Notes under the pieces: generated by a model
Told to the model about the DNA's origin: nothing
Database searches by the model: none
Seen by the model: only the letters and a program-made list of their open reading frames with translations
Origin: Mangifera indica
Taxonomy: Eukaryota > Streptophyta > Magnoliopsida > Sapindales > Anacardiaceae
Length of the DNA stretch: 64,000 nt
Direction of reading: 5' to 3'
Assembly: GCF_011075055.1 (NCBI RefSeq)
Contig: NC_058141.1
Coordinates: 14,889,639-14,953,638, forward strand
Program-made: the position numbers and the translations under genes
Shown here: positions 1 through 11,115 of the stretch, piece by piece
Layout: each line of letters opens with the position of its first letter
How positions within the stretch are numbered: the stretch's first letter is position 1

Positions 1-2
1 TG

Positions 3-596
3 CTTCAACCTTGTTCTAACGTTGCTTTCAATTCCCATCTCCATCTTCAAAAACTAAGTTTTCCCCGAAAAACTCAATCTGGGTCTTTTCAAAATAGACC
101 CGGGGCCTCTATCATTAACAATTTGTACGTTGGCACAGAGAATTTGTACGAATTGTTGGGCATTTCAGAGACTGGAACACTCGCAGAGATCAAGCAATCT
201 TACAAGCAACTTGCACTAAAATACCATCCAGATGTGTCGCCGCCAGAAAGAATAGAAGAACACACAAAGAGGTTTATTCAGGTAAAAGAAGCTTATGAGA
301 CTCTGTCCGACCCTGTAAGCAGAGCTTTGTACGACAAACAACTGGCTTTCTCTTCGAGGAAACGATTACATTGCAAAGAGGTAGCTTGCTCAATTTCCAA
401 CTACTCAACATTTTTTATTTACATTACAAACTATATTTTATTGATAATGGATTTTCAGGAATTGGATGAGAAAAGAGAGTGGAGGAAGCAATGGGAGTCT
501 CAACTAACACGGCTAAATAGAAGGAGCAGGAGCAGGGATTCAAGGGCCAACATGTCACGGGGAGCTAGAATCCGCAGAAGATCAAATCAAAGCTAG
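3..596 (+). CDS. Chloroplast J-domain protein, DnaJ20-like (5'-truncated by window edge)
   Basis: J-domain co-chaperone that would stimulate Hsp70 ATPase, probably in the plastid. Two exons are visible: 3-380 and 459-596, phase 0, joined across a 78-nt GT-AG intron (381-458). The reading frame is open from the window edge, so the start codon lies upstream. The first ~40 visible residues are rich in Ser, Asn, Lys and Arg and poor in acidic residues, like a transit peptide. The J domain follows (ENLYELLGI ... KYHPDVSP ... AYETLSDPVSRALYD) with the HPD motif intact. There is no Gly/Phe-rich or zinc-finger region, so this is a type III J protein. The tail is short, basic and Arg-rich (LNRRSRSRDSRANMSRG) and resembles Arabidopsis J20, which works with plastid Hsp70 on damaged DXS; that assignment is by recall. 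The intron has no stop in frame, so an ORF can be read straight through it. Confidence 0.85.
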   Translation, partial: LQPCSNVAFNSHLHLQKLSFPRKTQSGSFQNRPGASIINNLYVGTENLYELLGISETGTLAEIKQSYKQLALKYHPDVSPPERIEEHTKRFIQVKEAYETLSDPVSRALYDKQLAFSSRKRLHCKEVACSISNYSTFFIYITNYILLIMDFQELDEKREWRKQWESQLTRLNRRSRSRDSRANMSRGARIRRRSNQS

Positions 597-727
597 AGAT
601 TATCATCATGGTTTCCAAATTATATATATATATGTTGCATAATTGGCAATTTGACAACATTTTTATTTACGACACATCCTATCTCATACTTGAAAGATTG
701 ATCGTCCCGGAATGTTGTCGGTTTCTG

Positions 728-1547
728 CTATTTCTTCTTAGCCTGCTTCTTCGCTGCAATGCATAACTCGTAAGTAGAAACAATCTAAATTAGAACCTTA
801 AACTACGATTGAAAAAAGGAAAAAGTGTGCAACTAACCCAATTTTCTCTTGGCTTCAGATGCTGCAAAAAACTCTCTCCATTCATCAGTTAGAACAAAGA
901 TGGGCTCCTCAGCTTCTTCCTCTTCCTCTTCTGCTAAACCTGTGTTCTCTTCATCTTGCAACGTCCACGTCCTACTCATCACACAGGACCAGGAAAACTC
1001 AGAAAAACCACATAACTGCATTTCAACTTATGCAAGTTAATAAACCAATTGTAGATGTACAATTTAAAAAAAGAAAGGAATTTTGGCCAATTCCGTTTCA
1101 AATTTATTTAAGATATTGGGCTTGGAGGTAGACAAACGATGATGAATAAATTGAAACGTGGTGCCAGAGATTTCGACTGCAAACCTAAAAATCAAATGAA
1201 GTAGGAAACAACAAAAGAAAAGAGTTGAGGCAAACTTACTGAGCATCGTAATGAGAAGTATGTTTGAAAAGGCGAGCTTCCGCCTGTAACTTGAAAGGAT
1301 TCTGCGAAGGCTGATCTGAATTTTGGGGCGGAAGAGGAGTAAAAGTAGCGTTTACATGATAGCTATGATGATTTATGTGGTGGTAAGGGCAGATGATCAA
1401 GTGATGATGGTGAGGCAAGAAGATCAAGGGACCGTGGTGATGGTGGTGGTGGTGGTGCTGATGGTGATGGTGAAAATGATGATGATGATGACGAGGGGGA
1501 AGGGAGGATGACGATGACCGTGCTCTGCATCTGTGTGAAGGTTCCAT
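728..1547 (-). CDS. Histidine-rich small conserved plant protein
   Basis: Three exons on the minus strand: 1547-1240, 971-838 and 753-728, with GT-AG junctions in phases 2 and 1, giving 155 residues. The protein starts MEPSHRCRARSSSSS and then has a long His-rich tract (about residues 20-64, with runs of 8, 5 and 4 His), a Pro/Gln linker, an acidic Glu run, and a conserved-looking tail EPIFVLTDEWREFFA followed by a Lys-rich end (AKRKLAKKQAKKK). The tail is the part I recognise as conserved in uncharacterised plant proteins; no enzyme domain is visible. Metal binding through the His tract is only an inference. The gene converges on the J-domain gene, with stop codons 131 bp apart. Its upstream region carries a telo-box and two site II-type motifs, as is common for housekeeping or translation-related genes. 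Confidence 0.72.
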
Positions 1548-3378
1548 GGCATACTGGTTTTGTTTGTGTTAGGGTTTAGGGTCCTATAACGACTGCTTGC
1601 AATTTTCTTGGGCTTTCTAAGCCCAAATTTATCTTTATCCAGATATCGTTAGATTTCAATTGGACCGAGCCACAACTTCGTTTCCATAAGCTTCATCCAC
1701 AGTCGTAGATGATGTCCCATGGCAACCTTATCATTTTTTTTTTTTTTTTTATATCGAGCAAATGTTATATGAGCCTGATTATCCCTCTGAAGCTGAATCT
1801 ATCCTATTAAACAGGTGAAATCGAATCTGATACAGTGATAATCCAGTGATCGGCCATAATCACTATCCCAAATTTGTCAAAATTTAATTTTGACAAATGT
1901 CTCCACATAAAGTTGCTTCTTTTATTTTAAAATATGTAACTGATCAATAATCTTAAAAAAAAAAATAAAGTCCCCCAACTCCATTCAACTAAACGGAGGT
2001 TTGGTAAATGAACCTGTCACTTACATTAATCAATTCAATCTATTTGACAACTAAATCAATACTCAACTTTCACCAACTCAATTCAAATGTTATAGATGTT
2101 GATTCGTAATGAAATCTTATCAGTTGGAAGTATTTGATTAAAGTAAGTGAACAAAAATAAAATAAAATAAGATTTTATTTATGTAAATAAAGCGAAGGAG
2201 AAATGTACTAGGATGGAGAAAATTTTAACTCATCCATCTAAACTGGTAAATTAAAAAGGGGAGAGGCGGCGATAGAAAGTTGTTTCCAAGTGAAATCTTT
2301 AAAAAATGGTCAAAAAGTGTGGGAAAGTACAAAAGGCATATTAGATGTAGATCCGGAAGAGGCGGTGGGTTCATATTTTCTTTAGTGGGTTGGTAAAATG
2401 TTGTTGTCTCTTCCCTAACTCCACCCATTTTTGGTTAGTTTTGGTCCCACATTTTTTCAGTCAATATTTACGGGCCAAATAAACGATTAGACCATTTTGG
2501 TCATTTCACTAACAAAAAATAAAATAGTAATTTACACTGAAATCAAATGGATAGATAAATGAGCTTTTTAAATTTTAAAGGTGAAAAATCGATAGTTCAT
2601 TAAAGTTTGCGTGGTGAATGGTCATATAGCCAAATTTACACGACCAAACCAGCCAACCCAATCGTTCGTTTTGTGTGTTTGGTCATTGGCAAATTGGGTC
2701 GCGCGGGAGATAGCGATTAACGAACGAGAAAAGAGGACAGTAAAGGAAGTAGTTTTAGTTTCAGTTTCAGACGTAGGGACAAGATCTTGCAATCCCGTAC
2801 AAAAGCAGCACCTCACGTGGAGATGGTTCCCTATTAATATTTCCTTTTTTTTTTTTAAATTTATATAATCTTAATACTACATTTATATTACATTGCAAGA
2901 TCCAGCATCCACACATTCCGATAATCAACGCCAACCCTACGATTTTCTCCTTTTATTTTATTATTATTGTCTTGGCCTCTCTCTCTCTATATTTCTCAAT
3001 CCGATTTCTCACTTCGGTTCCTCATTGCTGTCATTTCAGTTCCTCTGGGCTCAGTAGCGTTTGTTTTCGATTCATGTTTTTTTTTTTTTTTAATTCTTTC
3101 TATCATTTACTTAGCTAGTGTTTAGTTTTGTCATTCATTCATTTGTCGTTTGCATTTGTTTTGTATCTGACTACTTTGGATTTTCGATATCAGTATTGTT
3201 TCTTTTGCTGCTGATTGTTGTTTGATAGATTTTTTTTTTTTGGTGCTTCATTGATAGGCTGTGTTTTGTTTTTAAATCTTGTCTCTGATTAGTTGCAAAG
3301 CTCTGGTTGTTGTTTGATTCGTTTGGTTTGATTTGTGATCTGGGTCTGTGGTATTTGTGGGATTTGTTGAGTCTATCA
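1548..3378. other. Divergent intergenic region (His-rich gene / GTP cyclohydrolase I)
   Basis: Shared upstream region of two divergently transcribed genes, mostly AT-rich with T- and A-runs. A G-box core CACGTG is at 2814-2819. A CT-rich stretch with a TATA-like tatattt at about 2980-2993 precedes the likely 5' UTR of the cyclohydrolase gene. No credible coding region was seen: the short ORFs are not bounded by splice signals or recognisable motifs. Confidence 0.5.
1569..1625 (-). promoter_or_regulatory. Telo-box plus paired site II motifs upstream of the His-rich gene
   Basis: On the minus strand, AAACCCTAA lies at 1577-1569, within 30 bp of the ATG at 1547. TGGGCT elements lie at 1609-1614 (plus strand) and, inverted, at 1620-1625. 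Telo-box and site II combinations are a known signature of plant promoters for ribosomal, mitochondrial and cell-growth genes. The motifs are seen directly; their function here is inferred. Confidence 0.55.
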
Positions 3379-6300
3379 ATGGGCGCTTTGGATGAGGGGC
3401 ATTTCCATGTGGAGCTTGAAAATGGAGCGAAACTGAGTGGCCTTGAGCTTGGTTTTGAGCAACAACCTGAGACTCTCGCTATTGAAGAGGCTGTTAAAGT
3501 TCTCTTGCAGGGCTTAGGTGAAGATGTCAGTAGGGAAGGTCTCAAAAAGACCCCTCTTCGCGTCGCCAAGGCTCTTCATGAAGGAACAAGAGGTGCCTAT
3601 TACCTTTATTCACTTTTATTCTGGTGATTTTACTTAATTAGTGAAAACAGCATATTTGTATTCTAGTGATTGTTTTTCGTTGAACCTTAGTCGGTTGGAC
3701 GCTATTTTTTCAATCGTAGCATGTCAACTTCTCCTGTGAAGTATCGATAATGGGAAATCTTTTAAAATTTTAGGTGGTTAGGCTATTTCATGTTTTTTGC
3801 TGTGTAGTTCAATAAATAGAGGCATGAATGTTGTTTTCTATAACCTTCATCACGACATCATTTAGTTTAGTTCTTGGTCCTTTTCAGGCTGTTTGGTGGA
3901 CAGCTGAGCAGATTGATTTTTACTATGAAAATTAGGGGGGTTACCTTGTGTGACTTTTCTTCATTGAACTCCGGCTGTTTTATTATCAGCTCTTTCAACA
4001 TTTCTGTTTTTGTTTCATAATTGCTTTCTCTCTATATGCTGCATGTTCACTACGATTGCTTATCCTTTCTATATTGCTAGGCCACTCTGATTGCTTACCC
4101 AGGCCCCTCTCCATATGCAAGATCACTTGGATTCTCATCCTAGAACGTGCTCCATTCATATATACCCTGTCCTTGTTATGCCAAATAAAGCAGAATATGT
4201 TTCAACTAGCCCTCATGGATAGAGAGTACATCGGAGAGTATGATAGAGTTTTACTTTTTCCTCTCCCTTGTCGACCAACCCCAGCCACCAGATGTGGTTG
4301 AGCTAAACCATTGTGAAAAAAGTTCATCTTCTGTTCATATATATAATCGGGAAACCAGTGTGTGATTAATTTATTGTATCATTTTGTTCATTGGTGGTGA
4401 TGGATTAGGGTTCTTAAACATGTGAAATAGTGAAGGGGGTCTAGATATGTAGTTTACACAAGTTATACCTAGGTTCAATAATAAGAAGGATTATTAATTA
4501 TTGATCTCTTTATGTTTTCTCTTGTGCGATGCTTCTGTAACTAGTTGGTAATTTTTGGGTGTATTGAGCCTAGCATCTAATGTTGGCTGGGGTCCAGGGT
4601 GAGGTGAGATGTACCATTGTTGATAAATGCCTAGAGCAGCATGAACTGGTTTACTTACCTATATTCACACAATATATCTGTTATTATTTGGTTTATTGGT
4701 AAATTCTTCAAGCTTATTGCACTAAGAATTTGGTGACTGATTCGGTAGTGGTTTTCTAGACATCTTGACTCCCCAATAATGAAATTGGTATAATAGTTGT
4801 TCCTCACAATGCCAATCTGTTGTAAATTCTTTTTTTCTTTCATCATATCTTGCTTTTCTGCATTAATATCTGTAGTGGTTCCGTGGCCCATACCTAGTTC
4901 TAGTAGGTGAAAGAGAGATTGTCAGCATGGCCCATACCTACCTCATATTTCTCCTTTTTATCAATGGAAATATACAAGGTGCAGAAGATTTATTGTGCTG
5001 TGGGAATGTTGACACACTCAAACATATAAGGCAGGGCAGTTGGAATCAATTAAATCATTTGGTGTAAACAGATAATCACTCATCTTTAATTGAGTCAGAG
5101 GCCTTTCTTTTCAGAATTCTCTAGTTGTGAAGCCTAAATGCATTATTCCATGACATAAAATAATTGATCTTGTTAACTTGTATTTTATATTTGTTATTTA
5201 ATAGTTTTTTTTCTAGCTATGTAGTTTCATATAGATTTTGTTTTGGAAATATTGGTTTTCCTTTTAATTGTTGATCAAGTGGTTTCTTACCTTTCCAGGT
5301 TACAGACAAAATGTGAAAGACATTGTTCAAGGTGCTTTGTTTCCTGAAGTAGGTTTAGATAATGGAATTGGTCATGCAGGTGGAGCAGGTGGGCTTGTGA
5401 TTGTTCGAGATCTTGACCTCTTCTCATACTGTGAATCCTGTTTGCTTCCATTCCAAGTTAAGTGTCATGTTGGCTACGTGCCTTCTGGTCAACGGGTTCT
5501 GGGATTAAGCAAGCTCTCCAGAGTTGCTGATATTTTTGGAAAACGGCTCCAAGACCCACAGCGTCTCGTATACGAAGTGTGTTCAGCTTTGCATCATGGG
5601 ATTAAGCCTGCCGGTGTTGCTGTTATAATGCAATGCTTACACTTGCATTTCCCAAGTCTGGAGTCAGCCTTTCTTGAGCCAAATCATCAAGGTTGGGTGA
5701 AGGCACTGGTGTGTTCAGGTTCAGGAGTCTTCGAAGATCAAGATGCAGATGTTTGGAGTGATTTTTTGAGTCTTCTGAGATTCAGAGGTGTAAATGTTAA
5801 TAAAATTCATATGAAAGACTTTGTTGAAAAATGTTGGTGTCCATCCAAGTCTTCCTTAACTGCTAAAATTTCTTCAAAGCTAGAACCAGCCCACCAAGGA
5901 ATGGTCGCTGCAGTTACTTCAATTCTCAGATCTCTGGGGGAGGATCCAGCCAGGCAAGAACTTTTAGGAACTCCTAGTCGTTTTGTGAAGTGGTTCATGA
6001 ACTTTCAGAACACAAATCTGGAGATGAAGTTTAACAGCTTTGCTTGTAGAAGAATGGATATACATAAACCCAATAGAGAACACAATAAGGAACAAGTACA
6101 CTCTGAGCTTAGCTTACCGTTTTGGTCTCAATGTGAGCATCATTTACTTCCTTTTCATGGTGTCGTACATATTGGATTCTTCTGCACTGAAGGATTTAAT
6201 CCAATTGGAAAATCCCTTCTACAGTCGATAGTACATTTTTATGGTTTCAAGCTCCAAGTACAAGAAAGACTCACTAGGCAGATTGCTGAGACTGCTTCAT

Positions 6301-6482
6301 CAATCTTAGGGGGTGATGTGATGGTAGTTGTGGAGGCTAGCCACACCTGCATGATCTCTAGAGGGATTGAGAAGTTTGGAAGTAGTACAGCAACTGTTGC
6401 TGTGCTGGGTCGATTTTCAACTGATCCTGCAGTCAGGGCAATGTTTTTACAGAGTATTCCAAAGACTACATTGGGAGGTTGA
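3379..6482 (+). CDS. GCH1: GTP cyclohydrolase I, plant two-domain form
   Basis: Catalyses GTP to 7,8-dihydroneopterin triphosphate plus formate, the first step of pterin/folate synthesis, in the plant cytosol. Exon 1 is 3379-3592 and exon 2 is 5299-6482, joined in phase 1 across a 1.7 kb intron. The product is 465 residues, the usual plant length. Two cyclohydrolase-like domains lie in tandem. The N-domain (about 30-190) keeps GLSKLSRVADIFGKRL but has Cys116-Glu-Ser-Cys119 where the zinc motif should read CEHH. The C-domain (about 265-465) keeps Cys350-Glu-His-His353 and Cys422 (SHTCMISRG) as zinc ligands, but reads PIGKSLLQ at the position of the GLSKL substrate-binding block. This split loss is known for plant enzymes, in which both domains are needed. 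The start ATG (tcaATGG) begins at the expected N terminus. Very secure. Confidence 0.97.
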
Positions 6483-7211
6483 TAATTGGGACCCCCACCC
6501 ATGTTGATTGTGATAGAAACAAATCGATAAAGCCATTTCTTTGCTATTCTTGTTGGATGCTTGCATCTGCACTGGCGATTGCATGGCAGTGGATGAGTTG
6601 TGATAGACCTGTCATGGTTGACTCAAAGTCATTCTTGGTATCGCTGAGGATGGTATTGCATCTGCACCTAGTCAGAAGTGGCATCATAACTGAGGATTCA
6701 AATTTCATGATCATTTATTTTAGGTTCAAGTTCAACTTACATTACTGTAGCATAAACCCCTTCGTATAGAAATTTTGGAAGGCATGCCAATTTTTCATGG
6801 TTTTTTCTCGGTACACCATTTTTCTTTTCTAAAATATGCTTCCGATATTGGAAAAAACTCCCATATTTTTACTGCAGTTCATCACATGGAAATGGAAAAA
6901 AAAAAAAGTTTAGTGTGATTCTGTTTTGAGATTCTCTCTCTCTCTCTTTTTTTTTTTTATTCCTCCAAGGGAAAGATGTATTTTCTTGATAGTAAAAACC
7001 TTCTGCAAAGAGTAGAGAATGGCAGAAATACACATATGTGCAACTTTTGCAAAGAGTATAGAATGCTATAAAGATCATGTCTATATATAAAAAGAAAAAG
7101 ATTATTCGGAATTCATACAGGTAACATGCACTTATTGAAATAAAGGCACTTTCAAGTCAGTCGGATTTATTTACATGGAGCAGTAGATACCAGATGCATA
7201 AGCCAGTAATC
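6483..7211. other. Convergent 3' intergenic region
   Basis: Lies between the stop codons of two convergent genes. Seen: A/T homopolymers, a (CT)n-T tract at about 6933-6958 and AT-rich sequence consistent with 3' UTRs from both sides. No gene supported. Confidence 0.45.
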
Positions 7212-10200
7212 CTATCCTAACCACAAATGCCTGATGGTACGCCACTCCAAATGAGGATTTGATTTTGGGGCACGATGAATAGGCAGGTGTTGTAGCTTGA
7301 ATGATAATATGACAATCCCCAACACTATTATTAAAACTTGTTTCCATGACAATATAGAAAGATGAAAAACCTGCATACAAGCGATCCTAGTCAGCAAGCT
7401 TTTGAATAAACAGAAACAATATGATAAAATTAAAATATCAGAAAGTACTGAAACCACAAACTGCAGGTTGGTGTCATTAGTGTGATATCATTGTGAATTG
7501 TGATGACAAAAATAAATAATAATAATTTATCAAACATTATCGTCAGAAGAAAATTTCTACAAGCAAAAAAGAGGGGTTAACAAAACTGGTGAAGTATTAA
7601 AACTTCTAGAGAAATCCAAAACAAATGAAACCAAATTCTTGTTAAGCACAGTGATCAAATAAAACAAGGGTACAAACAAGAAAACCATTTCCTTATTTTT
7701 CGTTTTTTTGGGTGCGGGTTAAGGGAAAGGATGCATAACAATAACAGTAAAGAAGATTCCAAATCAAGAAGTCATCCTTTTTAACAAGGAAAGCTTTAGA
7801 CAAAAAAAAAAAAACCATAAAATTTATTGTTTACATATTTGACTTTCTAATGGTATGTTTGGAGGCATATATAAACAAGGGTTCACCAAGCAGAAGCAAA
7901 ATAGAAGTTTCTATTATTTAATTTCATGAATACATATGATTAAAAGACAATGAAAAGACAAAGACAAAGAAAAGGATTATAACAATTAAGAAGGTAAATC
8001 TTCAAAGAATACCAAACCTTGTTCCTGGCAGAGTTTTTATGGGGAAGATTTTTATCAGCATGTTCAAGGCAGTAGAGCAACATATCAACTATTACCAACT
8101 CATTTTCTGGATCATCATTTTCTGCTAGCAAAAGAAGCTAGTAACTGATGGTTAGTTCCTCGAAATTATCACATCATTCATGCTAACAACAGGCCAAAAT
8201 GTGAATCACAGAGAATCAAAATAACAGTGATAAGGATCAAATAACTTGTTCAGATCACCTGGAATGTCAAAAATTTGTTTCACAGGTGGTACACCCAGCA
8301 GCTCCCCTAGATAAATGCGGATGCGAGCTCGATCAGTGAGTGAAAGTAAATCACCATGTGTCACTACAACAACAGGTTTATCATCTGGAACAAAGAAACA
8401 AGTTTTACCACCATAAAGAGATATTGCTCACTGATATGAAATAATATAAGAAGAATAAATAAAGGAACATGAGGAGAAGATAGATGGATGAAACATTTAA
8501 CATAAAGATTATATAATTCACTTGCAAAAGTTATGTGATTGAATTGGTCACACGAACTCTGTTAGGACTCATGTCTATGTCCCACAAGAAGGAAAACAAG
8601 CACGAGTGGCAGAAAATTGAGAAGCACAAGTGGCAGTCACATAGAAAGCAAGGCAGGACCACAAGGAATTGAGGAAGAACATGGCACACTGTGAGTGGTC
8701 TGCCGGTTATGAAGAGAATAAAGGCTGGAGAGGAATCAAGGATGTTAAGGATATAAAAGGATAAGCGGAAGGAGAGTGATGGCCTCTTGAATGCCAAGCA
8801 ATATACTGTTCTGGATTTACTGTTACACTGTATACTTGGCTGAAATCAAGACATACTGCAGTATTTTGCCATTTCCATTTGTTATTATTTGTCATATTGC
8901 TTTGGGTTGAGAATTGGTTGAGTGTAGGTTGCTGTGTGTGGGTTTCTTAGTGAAGAGACTGAAGTTGCTGGAGTGGAATGCAAGTCAAGTACCTTCCCCC
9001 AACAAAATGGTATAAAAAGATTGAGAACCATATACCTTTGAATGACAAGTAGGGACAGTTGAAAGCTGTTTTAATTATTTGGTTATATTGCTTCTCTGCA
9101 TCACCATCATCTTCCATGGATTTCAGAACTGCAAGTCCATCAACAACAAATATGCAAAAATTAACCATCTTGGCCTCACCGGGATGACAACCATTATTGC
9201 GAGCTTTGCACTTCATTCTGCTCCTTAAATTTAAATCATCGGATTTCCTGAAAAACATCACAGAATTTAAGTTATTCAAAATAGATAGAATGCTGATCTA
9301 CAACGATCTCCCGAAAAAAATGAACAGATGGAAAAAATTTGAAGTCAGCAATTCCGACCTGATAACAAGTTCCCCGTGACGAACTCCTTTGGTAATCCAA
9401 TGCTTTATCATATTAATATTATCATATGAGTCATCAGACAAACTGCGGGTATCATAAAGACAAAAAGAATTTGAATCCCTCGGTATCATATATTCCTGAA
9501 GGAAGTAGGTTCCATCTCCGACAGATGAATTATCTAGTAATGGAAGACAAGACGTGAAAAAAAGTTAATTAAACCAGAACGACTGCAATTAATGTACTAC
9601 CACATGATTCAAATTTAGATTTCCTCAATTACAACTTGCAGAAATTTACTTTAAAGTTAAAAGTACAAGTTAAGTGACACATACATGTTACTTGGGCTCG
9701 TTCTGATGCAAACTTGTCATCTTCGAACACCTTTGAAATTCTATTGACCAGACTGCTCTTTCCAGAACCTTTAGGACCAATTAAAATAAGTGATATTGTC
9801 TCTGGGACATCATAATCACTCAATCTTTTGCCCCCAGCATTCTCAATCCATCCTCCAGGGACATAGCTGTGAATATCAAAATACACATCAAATCAAGCAA
9901 ATATATAATGAATTTTCAGACATGTTTGTAAACAGTTTCATCACCAGAACAATTTCAAATGTCGTTGCTTTAAGAAAATAAATTGTCCTACTCAATAGAA
10001 GTAATTTCATAAAAGTAATCCTGTTATGACATATCATGCAATTGGCATGCTAATTGTAGGCAAGTTCAACGCATAAGTCAGGATGTAGTGTTAGTAAAGG
10101 CTATAGAAGTGGATCGGATGCCACCAAAATTGGAGATGATTTATAAGGATCCATAAGAACATTTGGTATTTAGTTTAATTTAGTACCAACAATTCTTGAT

Positions 10201-11115
10201 ATGTAAAATTTACTTGGTGTCTGTTTCATAATCAATATTACACTTCACAGAAGGCCTCAAAACAACCAGAATTACTAAGACATATCCATTGTGTAACATA
10301 GATGGTTTTCATTCAGTCATTGCAGAGCCTCTGTAATGTTGTTAGACCTAAGAAATATACTCTTTTGGAGGCTCTTGAAGCTATATATGATAAAAATGAT
10401 GGAAGAACTTTATCCTCATTTCTCATTAGATTGACAGGCCAGCAATGTTCTTTCAGACTGGTAGAGATCAGTATTATATGTAAGAAAAAAAATTAAAAAA
10501 ATGAAGCAATCATCGGTAAAAATTCCTTAACTCATGTATCCGAGAACATATAATAAGTCAAAACATATAAAAAAAATGTGTTTTTAATGGAACACAGAGA
10601 GTGCGCTGCATGTTTAGTAGAACCAGTGTCCATGTGGAGATGTTAAAATTATAGTAAATACCTCAAAATTTTGTTCTTCGCATCACTCAAACTCCCAAGA
10701 CGAGTACGCAACTCATCATAACTGTGCAAGACTTGTGTGTAACTTCTCCTCCTCTGTTCTGCTTCAAAGTCCAAGGAAGCTGGAGATAGTTGACCAGTTT
10801 CTTGCGGGAATTCCCCAAACACGGCCCCATCCTCATCATTCACAAGTGTTCCTTTACAAAACTTCATGCTTAAAATGAAATGACCTTCAATCTTTGGCAG
10901 AAATGAAAGGGTAATAAATCGAGTAATAAAATGAAAAACATTTACATACCTGAGGAAAGAAGGGGCTTGAGATGATGGCAATAGAGGGGAAACACGAGAT
11001 TCCTCTGAATAATCAAAATAACGTCACCAATTTTTATTCACAATGAAAAAGACGAACAGAGAAAGGGAGAAGGTGTAGTTATACCAGGAGTGATTGAGAT
11101 TGTATCACCACCCAT
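7212..11115 (-). CDS. P-loop GTPase-like protein with C-terminal membrane anchor
   Basis: Nine coding exons on the minus strand: 11115-11085, 11004-10950, 10868-10662, 9866-9685, 9533-9359, 9247-9036, 8384-8259, 8124-8018 and 7370-7212, giving 417 residues in one consistent frame. Residues 128-135 are GPKGSGKS, a Walker A / G1 loop followed by SLVNRISKVF. A later strand, KPVVVVTHGD, sits where a GTPase G4 motif (NKxD) would be, with THGD instead. VNFCIFVVDGLAV looks like the preceding core strand. Near the C terminus WKQVLIIVLGIVILSF (about 374-389) is a single hydrophobic segment followed by about 28 residues, compatible with a tail anchor. I recognise the family as plant proteins annotated only as P-loop NTPases; no specific role is known to me. 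The first three exons are least certain: the acceptor at 10869 was chosen because it keeps frame. Confidence 0.78.
8560..9017 (+). mobile_element. Copia-type LTR remnant in intron 6 of the P-loop gene
   Basis: A 445-bp block (8560-9004) starts TGTTAG and ends CCAACA, the 5'-TG...CA-3' ends of an LTR with a TGTT/AACA inverted terminus. It contains ATATAAAAGG at about 8752-8761 as a TATA box. Just after the 3' end comes AATGGTATAAAAAGA, which resembles the usual Ty1/Copia primer-binding site TGGTATCAGAGC (initiator Met-tRNA) with mutations. The internal region is missing, so this is a truncated 5' LTR plus a degenerate PBS. Its orientation is opposite to the host gene. It ends only ~20-30 nt from the splice donor at 9035. 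Confidence 0.7.

Noticed and set aside
1323..1511. 62-residue Met/Val-rich plus-strand open frame
   Set aside because: Exact antisense shadow of the His-coding exon; Val/Met runs simply reflect the ggt/atg repeat.
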